Assembly: GCA_030141605.1 (NCBI GenBank)
Contig: JAQGDQ010000016.1
Span: 1,318,999 to 1,382,998 of the forward strand
Direction of reading: 5' to 3'
DNA: 64,000 nucleotides
Source: Tubiluchus corallicola
Taxonomy: Eukaryota; Priapulida; Priapulimorpha; Priapulimorphida; Tubiluchidae
The notes beneath the pieces were generated by a model. That model ran no database searches. It worked only from the letters and a program-made list of their open reading frames with translations, and was not told the DNA's origin. A program made the position numbers and the translations under genes. Below, piece after piece: positions 1-33,209 of this stretch (its first letter is position 1; each line of letters starts with the position of its first letter).

Positions 1-430
1 TTTGTGTGTATTGGTTTATGGGTAAATGTTCGGTAAATGTTGTTGTGAATGTTGTTCAATGCAATGTGATGTTTCAAACATTGGCTGCAAGTTTTACAGG
101 AATGCACAGGTAACAATAGCAGATTGTATGCTTTTAAAACTAACTATCTTCTAGATGATATATAACCTTTTATTAGTTGCTTCCAGTATTTCACGTTTGC
201 ATTATGACCGTTCAGTTCTGGCCATACGACTTGCCGTACGCGGAACTAATGTACTTCACCGCTCTACTGGCTGACTTTATAACAGCTGGATGAGTGAAGC
301 ATTTAACTGCTATAACCGGGATTATATTAGGCCTTTTTAGTTAGTTTTAACCTGTTGAGTAAGGTAGGTCATCGCTACTTTTCTCGCATTTGCACAATCA
401 ATCTTCTGCTAGCCACCAAGGACAAAATGT
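1..430. other. Unassigned sequence at left edge
   Basis: AT-rich, with no coding homology that I recognise. It leads into the degenerate satellite. Confidence 0.4.
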
Positions 431-1690
431 GCATATCATACATTTGCTTGCTTCCAGCTGTCAGAGAAATAATGCGAAGACATGTATCGTACATTTCGCT
501 GCCACCAATCACCAGACAAATATTGCCTTTCCTGCTCCCAACCACCAGAGAAATAATGCTAAGGTGCATGTATCATGCATTGTCTTACTACCAATCACCA
601 AGGAAATAATACCGAGGCACATGTAGTACATTTTTTGTTGTTCCGACCTCCTATATATGTCTCTCACTTCCCTGATGTCAATGACCAGAGAAATAATGCC
701 ATGACACACGTATTACGCATTGTCCTATTGCCAGCCAGCAAGGTAATAATTTAGAGATATCGCACATTTCTATGCTGCCACCTGCCAAAGAAATAATGCC
801 GAGCCATATGTATCATGCTTATCATGCCAACCACCAGAGATATAATTGCCAACCACCGAAATGAATGTATTATCCATTGCCCTGCTTTCAGCCACCACGG
901 AAGTAATGCAGAGGCGTAATGCAAAATGCATTTCCCTGCTGCCAGCAACCAGGGTAATAATGTCAAGACACTCATACTATGAATTGCCCCACAGCCACCT
1001 ACCAAGGAAATAATGTTGAGACATGTGTATCATGGATTTCCTTGCTGTCAGGTACCTGAGAAATAATGCTGAGACATATGCATCATGCACTTCCCTGCTG
1101 CCAGCCACTAGGATAATAGACACATACGTATCATCTGGAGAAGAAGGAAAGTCAATAAATTTGTTCTGGAGAAATGCCATTTTCCAACACCAAATCATAT
1201 CTACTATTCTAGTAGGATAAGCTCAGTTTTGAGCATGTTATTCCTGCAGATGACTCACTGCAAAAAGACATCTTGTTTGGTAAAGTCCAAGATAACAACT
1301 CCGGGTCTAGATCTGTTGAAGGACCTAGTTGAAGTGAGATCACTGCAGGAGATGATGGAGCAAGCAAGAGATAGACATGTATGGAGAGAGAGAGAGATAG
1401 TCTGTGATGTCACCAGGGGTCGAATATGACCAACTAGAAAATGATGATATGTATCGCACATTTCTCTGCTTCTAGTCACCAAGGAAACGTCGTCAAGAAT
1501 GTGTCATGCTGTTTTTTTCTGCCAGCCACCAAGGACATAATGCGGAGACGCACATGTCACTCATTTCCCCGGTGCCATTCGCTAAGGAAATGGTCCCGAG
1601 GTACATGTATCAGGCAATTCCTTCCTGCCAGCCAGCAGGGACATAATGTAGAGACACATGTATTATGCATTTCTTTGCTGCAGAATATCA
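431..1690. repeat. Degenerate ~50-bp tandem satellite
   Basis: About 17 diverged units built around CACCAAGGAAATAATGC, then cacatgtatcatgcat, then tgctgccagcc. Successive AAATAATG cores lie about 50-55 bp apart (near 465, 549, 601, 689, 789, 1006, 1062, then 1536, 1640). Units stop between about 1125 and 1440, where unrelated sequence with an agagag tract intervenes. The many short ORFs on both strands here are repeat translations, not genes. Confidence 0.8.
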
Positions 1691-1699
1691 AATTATTCA

Positions 1700-3360
1700 A
1701 CTCATGGCTTTCCTGTAGATTTGTGAGCACTTTCGTAGTGTAATGTAAAAACAAGTTCTTGTATAGATGTGCAGATCCATTTTAGTTGCATACGAAAGAG
1801 TCGCCTTTGACAAAGTTAGACAGTGAAGATAAAGCGTGTCAGCCTAGGTAGTACATGTAAAAAAGCTGGTACAGTTACATGTGAACAGACAAAATGTGAT
1901 TGTCTAACTGATGCCAAACTCAGTGAGTGCTACTAAGTTCTTTGCCTTATGATTGTTTATCTTTCGCATTTGACAGTTAAAGTTCAACAAATGAATGTGC
2001 AGAACACTATTTTAATTAGAAAAGAATTTTAAAGCATACTCTTTGTTATAAGATAATCACAATACCTTGAAAAAGTAAATTTTTTTGAAAATTCTGACAA
2101 TTTTTTAACCCGAGACCAAATACATACTTGTATAAAATTAAACTGCCCTTTATAGAAATACTTAAATTGCTATACAGCAAATGTCAACATTCTTTGTTTT
2201 GTAGTCATTATTTCATTGTACATATCATTTAAGTACTTTTTGGATGGTAAAGACCAAATGTGAAATGTTGTGAATATCCTATTTAGATGGATGATGAGGG
2301 AATCTAGCTTTAATTATGAACAAAACCACAAATGCCCATTTTGATTCTTGACGTTTCGATAGCAAAACTTGTCCAAAGTGTAAAATCTGTAGGCAAAAAT
2401 TTTTTTTAACATTTAAACATATAAAATTGATTTATAAAAATACCTACAAACTTTCCAACATATTAGCAAAAATTCAAATAGCTACCATGTGCAACTAAAC
2501 AAAAATTTAAGTGGCAAAGAAGTGCAGTACAACGTTCATGAAACACTTTTGATAAAAAATTATAACCTAGCCTCAATAATTAGATGTCATCTTGCCACTA
2601 AAACTCTTCTAACTCATTGACTGGTCCTCACTGACTGGCTACCTCTAGTAGTTTGTCCATTTGCTAACTAAACTTGTGACTGCCTAGCTATCGTAGCTAA
2701 GAATGGACCAACACCACCCAGGGATTCTCACCATACTGTCCCGTCAGGATGGCAAATCGACCGAATAAGAGACAGATGCTCATCAACTATACATGTGCAG
2801 CATGGAAATTTCCCAATTGGAACTCTTGGGTAAATTAGTGCTGAAAGTTTCGACGAAATGTTCTGGTACTTCACGTCTGGAGACATCAGCCGGGATTTTT
2901 CAAGTACCTCTTACACTAATTGTGGTTGAAGATCCAAGAATAACAGCCGTCTCTTGCGTGTGGCAAGTTTGTGCAATTTGTAGAATGAGTGCTGGTGTTT
3001 CGACTGTTCTTGCTACTTACTGGTGTTTTTTTTGCTCTGCTACAGTCAAGTTTACAAACAAATATGAGTAATGTGTAGCATTGCTAAACATATGTTTGCT
3101 AGAGTATTTTTCTACTATACTATGAACACATTTATGTTATTACAGTAGTAAGTCATCTGGTGCTCTGTTTTTGAAAAGAAAACATTTTTATTCAAATCAG
3201 TAAACCTGGTCTTAAAGCAAAATTGATAGTACCCTTATATGCTACACTTGTATTCCATACTTTTGCGGCTACTGAATTTTATTATTATTTAATTTTGTTC
3301 AGTTTTATTTATTATGACCATTCATATGGTTTTAAGTAGCAGTCTCTACCAGAAAGCAAA
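1700..3360. other. AT-rich non-coding stretch
   Basis: No recognised gene. A 92-codon ORF at 2793-3071 has no family resemblance I can name and no splice or promoter context; I treat it as chance. Confidence 0.4.
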
Positions 3361-3725
3361 TTCGAATCAAATTTGTCACTTTGGAATTCGAATGGAATCA
3401 AACTTTGGTATTTCGAATTCAAATTGAATTCGAATTGAGATTGAAAGACTTTCGAACGCGTTTTCGAACCACCAACAAAAATTGTCTTACAAAGATCATA
3501 GTAAAAGACTTTTTCTGCAGCAAAACTTCTAATAATTTGTTTAAAAATTGTGCACAGAAATTTGAGCTAAATTACGCTAATTGCATAATGTTTCAAATGT
3601 TTTAATGATAAAGAACGCATGTGGTTGAAGTGCTGAATTATTCGAATCTATAGTTTTAGCTTCAAATCAAATTCGAACTAAAAAAACTCGTTCGCATCGA
3701 ATTCCAACGTTCGATTCTCGCCCCT
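3360..3725. repeat. TTCGAA/GAATTC-rich degenerate repeat
   Basis: Two dense clusters of ttcgaattc- and attcgaa-type words, at 3360-3450 and 3640-3715, flank about 190 bp of ordinary AT-rich sequence. The clusters are in partly inverted orientation. It is probably a decayed repeat element. The 74-codon ORF inside is a by-product. Confidence 0.55.
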
Positions 3726-6700
3726 AGTTTTAAGTGCAGGGTTCATTTCTGAAAGTGAACATAATGTCCTTATGTCCTCCATCTTTGATGGAGAGGAACT
3801 GATTGTTTTAATGGAAATGATCTTTTACAGACCTGCCCATTGCCTAAAAAGGACCCGAATTAATGTTCTTCTTGTATTTGTTATACGTGATGCTGATAAT
3901 AGTGATTAGAGTTGTGAATGCTTTAAGAAAAATCAGACTAAATTGCTTAATAAGGTCTGGTGACCTCTTAATTAAAAAGTATTATATTATGTATTATGTT
4001 TTTATATTATAAGTGTTTACAAGCACATCATTAAACTTAAATGTCAACCATTAAGTATTGCTATTTCCCAAAAAGCTTTTGAAATGGTTACATTTGGTTA
4101 GTGCCTTTGATTCGAGAAAACTTGATAAGAAATTCTGCTTTCTCAAAAGCTCGCAAAATTAAATTAGTTCGAATTGGAGGCGGAATCCCAGTGGCTCTTC
4201 TCTCTGAGATTCATAATTGATAAGAACGTTTGAAATGTTCAGAAAAAGTCTGTTGCATCTGACACTGAAAGTCAGACTCGGGCGTTTGATGTCATCAGTC
4301 TTTTTTTTTTGTGAAAGAGTAAATAACCAACGCAGCCACACATTGGTTATCAGTCACATAATAAAACCTAACAGTGACACCATGTCATTCTAATAATATA
4401 ATAAAATGTAATATTTATAAAAAAAACTATTTATTGCATCTGTTATACAACAGCCAAATGATACATATTAAAAGTACACATTCTCACTTGGTTATATAAT
4501 CAGTTTAAACATTTAACTGTTGTTAGCAACACTGTTAATAAGCATGATAAAAAACAATGTGAAGGGCCTACAGGTGAACTATTCAGGTAAATAGTGTTAA
4601 TGTGTCAAGCATTAAATACGATAGTATATATACAGATTTACAAATTTACCACTATGTACAAGATAAAAGTTTTAAAAATTTTGCAGCCGTTTACATGTTA
4701 TAATTTACATAAGAATGTCATCGTCTACATTTATATGTGTACCAAAGAATTTCGTGTGAACCTATTGTTGATTCGTGAGGAGTGTTCGGGACGTTTTCTC
4801 TTTTATTGTATGCAGATATATTTTATTTTAATGCACAAAGGCTGTTGAACCGGGCTGTGTTCACTTATCACTTATTTGCAAACCTGCTTGTGACCATATT
4901 TGTTGTTAGTTTTTATTTGCTTAATATTACTTGTTCTTGTATTAGTTGTTTGTCGTTGATGAAGGGTAATGGATTGCTGTTGAAAGCTGGCGTGGATCGT
5001 TTATGTATTTGTAAAGGAATAGCAAATTTTGATATTTGAAGATAGATTCAACTGTAGGTATATTTAGCTAGGTATATGATACTGTGGCTCTCTGACTTCG
5101 TTGTGGTTTGTACTGGCTTCTCCAGCATTTCTCTGCAATCGTAATTCTTTCATTCCCGTGTCTTGCTTCCATCTTATGTGTCACTAATAATTTCCCATGT
5201 AATTTTTCAGACACTATTTTGTTCGCCTGACACAGTATAAGGAAACTTTTGTGCCTGTATAATTTTAATGTATGAGAAATGTAAATGCAAATTGCGTAAC
5301 GGATGTATATTAAATTTGGGTATACATTTTAATTTAATTTAATCGGTATATATTTTTTCGACCCTTAATACTGCAGGTATTAATGTTTGTAATACAATAT
5401 TTGTGTTTTATGCGATTTGGTAAATTCATACAAATGTAGTTCTAGACTGATGGTCACTCATCTTCATCTTCAAATCTTTGAATTTTCTACTACACTGTAC
5501 TTTTGTATACATTAGTTTTACTATGTATGAGCAATATAACGTGGCTTGTTCGTTATTTTTGCACATTTTGTCGTATCGTATTTTGGACACAAATCAGAAA
5601 ATGTCACAACACAACACATAAATCAGTTGAGACAATAAATTGTTTTTGTATATCAAACTAGTTAGTTTTGTAGTCCTAATTTCAAGATTGTGAATTGTTT
5701 AAATGTTGAAACTAACATTAACCAAAAGTATAGAAATGTGAAGCAGTCTACTAAACATTGTTCTGAACTTGTAATCCACAGTTTTATGATCCAAATCCTT
5801 TTTACATTCACTCACTTTTGATCAAGTTTCGTTTTAGATTTTCAATAATAATGGGTTTTCACCCTCAATTACAAACAAGTTATTGCATAAATGTATTTGC
5901 TATATTTCCCTCTGTATATGTTAAGATTTCATTTTTGATGTGTGTAGTTGCATTTAAACTTTTAATCGCATTTAACCTTGACGCTATTATTTTATTCTCT
6001 CCAGCCGAACTTCACCTTTATTGCCTTGGATTAGGAAATCTTACCAGTTGCCATTGGTAATCCAAGTCATCATAGCTTTCTGTATATTTTTGCAGAGCAA
6101 TCTAGTGATATTTATATCTTCAAAGATTCTAGGACAATAAAGCCTAAGTGTGAATTCATGTAGGGTATACATGTAATACCTTTGTTGCTATATCTTTTCC
6201 ATCAATTTTTGTTTTTCTGGACTGTGAGGTTAGCAGGGTGTGTAACTTGGTGCCTAATAATTGTTTCCAGTTTTATGTTATCATGTTCACTGATCATAAA
6301 ATTTTCATTTCTGTAAAAGTAGAAGTTGCATAACTTATTCTTAATGGATATAATACCTTTGCTGCTACTATTGTTTTGTAAATAAACATCTTGTTGTTCA
6401 TTTTATGCTTTCACATAATTATGCAAATACTTGAGCAGCCGTATGAGAGCACACAAAATTAAATTAAATTGCTAAGATGATTCTTATGTTGCATTAACAA
6501 CGTGAAAAGCTGTGTTAGTCTTAAATTACGTTACAAATAGCAGTGTGCGACCGAGACTCTGCTTAGCAAAAATTGGCGTGTCTATTTCACATGTCGCTCT
6601 ATGCTAACATTGAACATCCATTTCCATTCTCATTCCTCAGTTTTCCAGAAGTCTGGCATTGAATGTGCTTAACGAGGCTTTGCTTAACCAATGTCACGAA

Positions 6701-7950
6701 AGTGGCCTACATTTTGTGGACAATTTCCTGCTAATCAGTTTAGCTAATAACGGGCGGTTTCAAGGCCTCTCTTGTCCACTTCGCCTAACAGACATCATGC
6801 ACATTGTGCCATGATCAATAGCCTGACCATTGAAGCGGTAATGTTATTGATTGTTGTTATCGGCTTCATTGGCACTCTGTTCTTGGTTTCTGCGTTTAGC
6901 CATGCAGGTCATCCATTTTTATGTCTATGGCAGCAGTTACATGTTTGAGTTACAGTGCCAGATGATTCCTATCTGTTAATTATTTCCGCAATGAGAGTTT
7001 GTGGCATTTCATTGCTTTAATACTTTCTTTGCATTTAACTACGAGTAATAATTATTTGTTCAAGTCTGTAAATTACTCTAAATTCATCATATTTCACCAT
7101 CGCATCACAGCTTTATTTCTTTATAGTCAGTAGGATTCTTGTCAAGTTTTTATTTCACTGACAGACAGTTCTGTGTAAATTTTGTCTACTTTAATTTGCA
7201 TACCTCAGTTTCACATCAAAAATTTAACACATTACCTATGGAATGAACTGAGTAAAATTTAATTTTTTCCCCATCAAAATTACAAGTCTTCAACAATTAA
7301 CCCCGAATTAATTTTTTCTCCACACAATTACCACATCCAGATATTTGCACAAATACACAGGTAAAAATAAATGCTAATGACAGTGAGTGAAGAAAGTGAT
7401 GGGTTGTTGAGAGACTATTAGACAAGCTGTGGAGAAATGGCATAGCGTCATATCTAGGTGTCTTGACCACTATTGAAAAACGATTAGTGCTGATTTACTT
7501 ATAAGTCTTCCTGTTGAGTAAATTAAATACCCCTCCTCCCCCCTTTCTTTGAATGCGTAGATTCTTGTGTAGTCATTATAGGTAGTGAACGTTCCCTTGA
7601 AAAATTCATGCAGCTTTTAGGCCACAATGTGTACTTCACGGAGAATCTGTGTTTCATCGATCAGCTCCAAATGTACGTCGGTTGTATTTCTAGCTCACAT
7701 CGACCTGTAATGAACCGCCAACAAAGCCACTGAAAGGAGTCCGGGTCATAACGTCCCTGGTTTTGTGCCAAACTTTTCGTTCCAAGACCAAAAAGACCAA
7801 TGAATGTCCACAGTGCAGTCAGGCAGTCGGTTACAAAATCAGCCAGTCGGTCACTTGCTTAACCAGCCTGTTAGTCAAGCCAACCGTGCTTTAACACACT
7901 GAGTGAATTTTACCAAGCAGGTTTTACACCAAACAAAAAAATTCTGGAAT
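3726..7950. other. AT-rich non-coding stretch
   Basis: Scattered ORFs of 60-85 codons show no family features and no splice-flanked exons. I see neither a gene nor an RNA. It is intergenic or intronic to calcineurin A, whose 5' exons are not in the window. Confidence 0.4.
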
Positions 7951-7984
7951 CCCGAATGCTTATTAATAGTCATACTACACCCAC

Positions 7985-8230
7985 CGCTGAACGGGCTATC
8001 TATCCATACCCAGTACCCCCCTCGGCCCGTTCCCGTTCTCTACATCTCAGCCGTATAACTTTTGCAATTTTTTGCAAAAAACGGTCGAAAAAGGGGCATT
8101 TTTGGAGGTTTTTCGCCTCCCCTTTCTCCCGGTGGGCCCGATTCGAAAAATAAACGATCAATGAGAAGACACTAGATCGAGACCTTTCGTTTGATATATA
8201 GATCGCCGCAAATGGTGCCCTCGTCCGGGC
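7985..8230. other. GC-richer island of unknown nature
   Basis: Locally high in C and G (cccccctcggcccg, ctcccggtgggcccg, gtcgaaaaagggg), with a GGAGG...CCTCC hairpin near 8104. It is followed by a short TA tract near 8250. It could be a repeat, a promoter-proximal segment or a decayed foreign insertion. The 65- and 105-codon ORFs overlap on opposite strands and resemble nothing I know. Confidence 0.35.
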
Positions 8231-8329
8231 TGTAGCCTCGAATCTTATATATATATATATACCAAGAATATTAATATAAGAGTATAGATACTGCATATAT
8301 CCTCCTGTTTTATACACTCAAGACATCAC

Positions 8330-10085
8330 TTTCGTTCGCAAAACGTAGTCCTCTACTCATAAATGCTATCTCCTCCTCATACATAATGTAATAAATGGCA
8401 CACGCACATGTTATGTGAATTTCGACTGTGTGCAAAGCTGAGAGGGCGATCGTTATTCCGCAAAAGTACAGCTTCCCCGGAGCAGCGTATCTGTCAGTAT
8501 CTCCACTCGGTCGTTATGGCTTAATGGCTTCCCATTTGTTTCTCTATGGTCCCAGTGGGCCCTGAAAACCACTCTCAATTTGGAAAAAGCTCGAAAACTC
8601 TTTTAATAAAACATCCAGCCATTGTCTTCAACCCGGGCAGTCGCCATATGTCGTCCCCCTGGTGTGCAATGCGCATTCTTAATAGGGAATATCGTTCTCA
8701 AGCATTATGACATTAAACTGTCGTACCTCATTGGAAATACTGCAGTTTGCCTTTTTCAGTCAGTGCGACGCTTGTAACAGTTGTCAAAATATTGATATTC
8801 GTGTAACTACAGCCTGTACTAAGTGCCACTAATTGAACTTTTATTGGTCGCATTAATGACTATAATCCGGGGTTTTCATTAGTGAACAATGAATAGGTCT
8901 CCCATTACCATGTCGTTATCACTAATGCTGTGTGGTGATGCTGCTAAACGGCGCTGGCTTCCCCAGCCTTGTTTACATATAATGTCAGCCGAAACTTCCA
9001 ACTTTCTGATTTAGTAAACTGCATGCAAAATTTTTAATATCCTCGATGCCGGGATGTTTGCTGGATTTATATTGTAGCGAGTTTAGTTTATTGTTAATTT
9101 CTTCCATGTAAGACTCTTCTGTTTTCTTGAATTTTGTGAAATTCTGTGTTTTACATTCGAAGGCCTGTGGGAGTCTGGAATTGCAGAAATGTAGATTTTT
9201 CCGGAGTCGTGAAAACTCGTAAGCGCATTATTTTCCGCTTTTCCAAAAATCATAAATTGCCGTAGGGATATAGAAAAGAATTTTTCTTGACGTGACTTAA
9301 AGTTTTCTAAACCTGTTTGAAACAAATACGGGTATCATGTAATGTTTTTATCACATTTGTTCAGTATAGATAACTAGGTAAATCTCCAAATTCTGACAGC
9401 TACATCCAACAGTACCAAAATCATGCAAATGTTTAAATTTTATAAGACCCTAATAAACACAAACATTTCACTTTTACAATGACCGCCCGACATTTCTGCT
9501 TTTACGACCTTTTTGCGGGCTCTCAGCCGTTCATATACGCCCACACGTCCTCTAGTTTTGAATTAGGTGGTATTCACATTTATTCAGCATTTCTACTTGC
9601 ACTCACACTATTAGTAGAGGTAAAATCCAGTGTTTAATGAAGACCAAATCTTACACGCAATACTAAGCATACGTACTTAAGTTTATACAATAGACCGGTG
9701 GGATTGACGTATGATTGAACGTGGTCTCTGTTGTGGTGGTATGTAATTCCACCTCTGGACTAACATTGTAAAATACATACTTTACTTATGTAAAGTGTAT
9801 TCGAAATAAAATGATGTTAATAATAATAATAATACCGATGAAAATAAATTTGTGAACTTTCTTAGGATCTTTACGAAGGTTTTAACCCTTTCGGATAGCC
9901 ATTCATTTGACATTAAAATGAAAATGATTTCTACTGTAGTATTGCGTGCCCGTTTCTAGGACCAAATGGCGAGTACGGAAGAAAAGAAGTAACTGACTCT
10001 TTTAGCTCAGAATATTTTTTGAATTATTATCATCTTATACGAGATACAGATTTGTAATGCAACAATTTTTTCTAAAAATTTTGTC
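8330..10085. other. Non-coding stretch
   Basis: No gene recognised. It contains an imperfect AAT tract near 9820-9835 and an inverted repeat CATTAGTGA/TCACTAATG (8877-8885 and 8919-8927). Confidence 0.4.
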
Positions 10086-10090
10086 ATAAC

Positions 10091-10285
10091 GCTCTCTCTC
10101 TCTCTCTCTCGCTCTCTCTCTCTCTCTCCTCTCCTCTCCTCTCCCCTCCCCTCCCCTCTCCTCTCCTCTCCTCTCCTCTCCTCTCCTCTCCTCTCCCCTC
10201 CCCTCCCCTCCCCTCCCCTCCCCCTTCTCTCTCTCACTCTATCTATCTCTCTTTGTCTCTCTCTCCCTCTTGCTCGCTTCCTTTT
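10091..10285. repeat. CT/CCTCT simple repeat
   Basis: (CT)n passes into (CTCTC)n and (CCCCT)n pentamers. The Arg/Glu/Gly-rich minus-strand ORF across it is an artefact of the repeat. Confidence 0.9.
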
Positions 10286-10289
10286 TCCC

Positions 10290-12240
10290 CTTGTTCCTGA
10301 ATTTCGTTTTCACTTTGCTCTTCCCATCTTCCTCATATTTTCAGCAGTTATAGGAAACAATAAACTTGCGACATTAACGCTCTTTGCCTGCAACGCTGAT
10401 TGCGTGCGTTGACGAGTCTATTTTATTTGGACAACATGCTGTATTGTCTGGCAGCTTCATCAGTTTATACCACAAAGTAATGCTCGTGTGTTTGCTGTGT
10501 AAATTCGTACTGACACAAACATAAAGGCAGCGAATAACATTATGAAGGCTAGGTGTCGTTTTCCTGAATCCATTTCCAACTTTGAATGTTTGAGCCGATA
10601 ACGATAAAGCCGTCTCACCAAGCTATTGACGCAGGCTATTGAATTTCACGATGCGCCACATCCAAAACTTCGAGAAATGGGTGGAGTTCCTTAGTAAATT
10701 CCCGTAAAATTTAATCTTCTGAACGAACGGATTGCCGTAGATTCTTTCGGATGTAGTAGGAACTTCTGTTAACCCTTTATCTCTGTCACTGCTTCGTCTG
10801 TTGTATTACTGCTGCATTGCTGTGCAGCAGTGCTGTTTTTTGGCTTTCTTGCTACATTTGTGTACGCAACTTTCAAATGTAATGAACAAGAATACAAATT
10901 TTGAGGACTTCCTCGAGCGTGAGATCATAAAGCAAATTAGAAAACGTCTTTGCTCCGGAGATTACTAATGGATGCAACTTTGTTATTCAATTCGACATTC
11001 TACAAGCAAGTATTCAGTGGTACAGCTAACTTCATGTGGATTATTGGCGAAAACTTCGCTCATTTGCTACGGCTCGTGCTCCTACAAGATGAGAGATTGT
11101 TCCAGCAGAAGTGTCTCAACGACACATGGATGTGAATAAAAATCCTTCAGCGAGGTAAAGACTAAAGAGCCACCCAGGAGTATTGAATCCAGACTGTCAC
11201 AAGCACTTCAGTGACGAAGTGGCTTAAACTTTGGTCGCGAGGAATACGTACGTGACCACTAGCTATTCACCTGCCTTCGTCGACAACACGTCTTATCGTT
11301 GTTGCCGTAAATTTGCGTTACATCAGACATTTACCATGTCTCCGTTGCCATTTCTGTTCACCCTCTTTTTATGTTTTTAAAATTTGATGAGTGAACAAAA
11401 CATTTTCACATAACTTCGTGACCGGATCAATCTGTTATGTTTGAATAAATAATATAAGCAAATAAATAAAACGATACAATTGTATATGATCAATTTAGAC
11501 TAGTTGTTTTTGGTCCAGTAGCCGTTTTTGGTTGTTTCTCTAACTAGCTGGATATAATAAAGAATTTGTTTCAGGTGTTATAGTTTCGATGATGTGAAAC
11601 CGATATTAACCTAACAGAAACTAATTACATGTAAATAAATAACGTTGCCTGCCATTATGGATGTTGCGCAAGATCAAAAATGTCTCATTAGTACTAGTAC
11701 TTACCATAAAAATGTCCGCGATTTTCCTTGTGTTATTAGCTGAAAGGGCCTGAACATTATAATAAAGTTTAGCTTAAATTAAATAAAATATTGCCAAAGA
11801 CAGTTGACACACACTGGCGATGTGTACATGTATCATGCTTTATGGGTTTCAATATAGCAACATTGAATGCCATTCGCGCGGATATTAAACTTGCGCTCAT
11901 AAACAGAATGAATTACAGGGAAACGATTGAAGTCGTGTTTTAGCGCCAGCTTGTTGAAAAATATGATCGATTAATTTTCGAAGAATTTTCCAGTTTTTCT
12001 GTGGGTTGCATAAACTAAAATATTACCGGTTCATGAGAAATCTTGTTAAGCTGCCACGGCGCGTAAATGCGTTGGCGAATAAATTCTCTTCCATTATGGA
12101 AGAAAAGTACACTTGAAGGTTCCCAGTTTCTGGATTTTCATGCATAGTTTCTGCAATCATTTATTTGTGATCTTATATTTGGGCTCAAATGTACTAGCAG
12201 AATTGCAAGCTGTTCAATGCTCATAATTGCTCATACACAC
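10290..12240. other. Non-coding stretch upstream of first visible calcineurin exon
   Basis: Probably intron of calcineurin A. I searched for the GDxHG, GDxVDRG and GNHE coding segments in all frames and did not find them. The 61-codon ORF at 10950 has no family features. Confidence 0.4.
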
Positions 12241-12305
12241 ACATACGCACAGTTATGTGTGTGTGTGTGTGTGCGTGTGCGTGCGTGTATATGTGCGTGC
12301 GTGTG
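12236..12305. repeat. GT/GTGC microsatellite
   Basis: acacacata then (gt)n interspersed with gtgcgtgc, about 300 bp upstream of the calcineurin exon acceptor. Confidence 0.85.
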
Positions 12306-12599
12306 TAGCTGCGGTTGCTAGTAAAGAGGCGAATATCTGACTACTTGCCTTTTCATCTTGACATTTAGTGGAAAAACCTGATTGGATTTATATTGTCATC
12401 GTAATAATTCTTTGACACAATCGGCCCGATTTGTTCAGCTGCATTTGCGCATACTATCTAGGATCATAGTAGAGTTAAGACGCTGTTAGCGTATTTTAAA
12501 CTGGGAGTTGAACTAACTAGAATTGAACTTGTGTCGGCATCCAGTTACAGTATCTAGTAAGAAATAGAGAAATAAATTTATTTTCTTGTTCTTTTGCAG

Positions 12600-32958
<20,359 letters not shown>

Positions 32959-33178
32959 TATCAGGTACATTGTTTTTTGTTTTGTTTTTGTCGTAATTTT
33001 TTTCTCCAGGGTGGCAAAGAAGTTACTTAAGTTGAATTGAGTTCTTTGAATTTAAGAAATGAGTGTTTAGTCCAATACGTACAATGACACATAAATCTTA
33101 TAAAGTACTATACTTTCTCCTCTTTCCCTCCCTCCCTCTCTCCCTTTTCTCCCTCTCTCTTCCTCTCTCCCTCTCTTC

Positions 33179-33209
<31 letters not shown>

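Noticed and set aside
375-1754. Many ORFs of 60-100 codons on both strands
   Set aside because: All lie in or beside the degenerate satellite and translate its repeat unit.
10007-10237. 76-codon Arg/Glu/Gly-rich minus ORF
   Set aside because: Translation of CT/CCTCT simple repeat.
1-12599. Missing 5' exons of calcineurin A (metal-binding motifs GDxHG, GDxVDRG, GNHE)
   Set aside because: Looked for in this segment and not found; they must lie to the left of the window.
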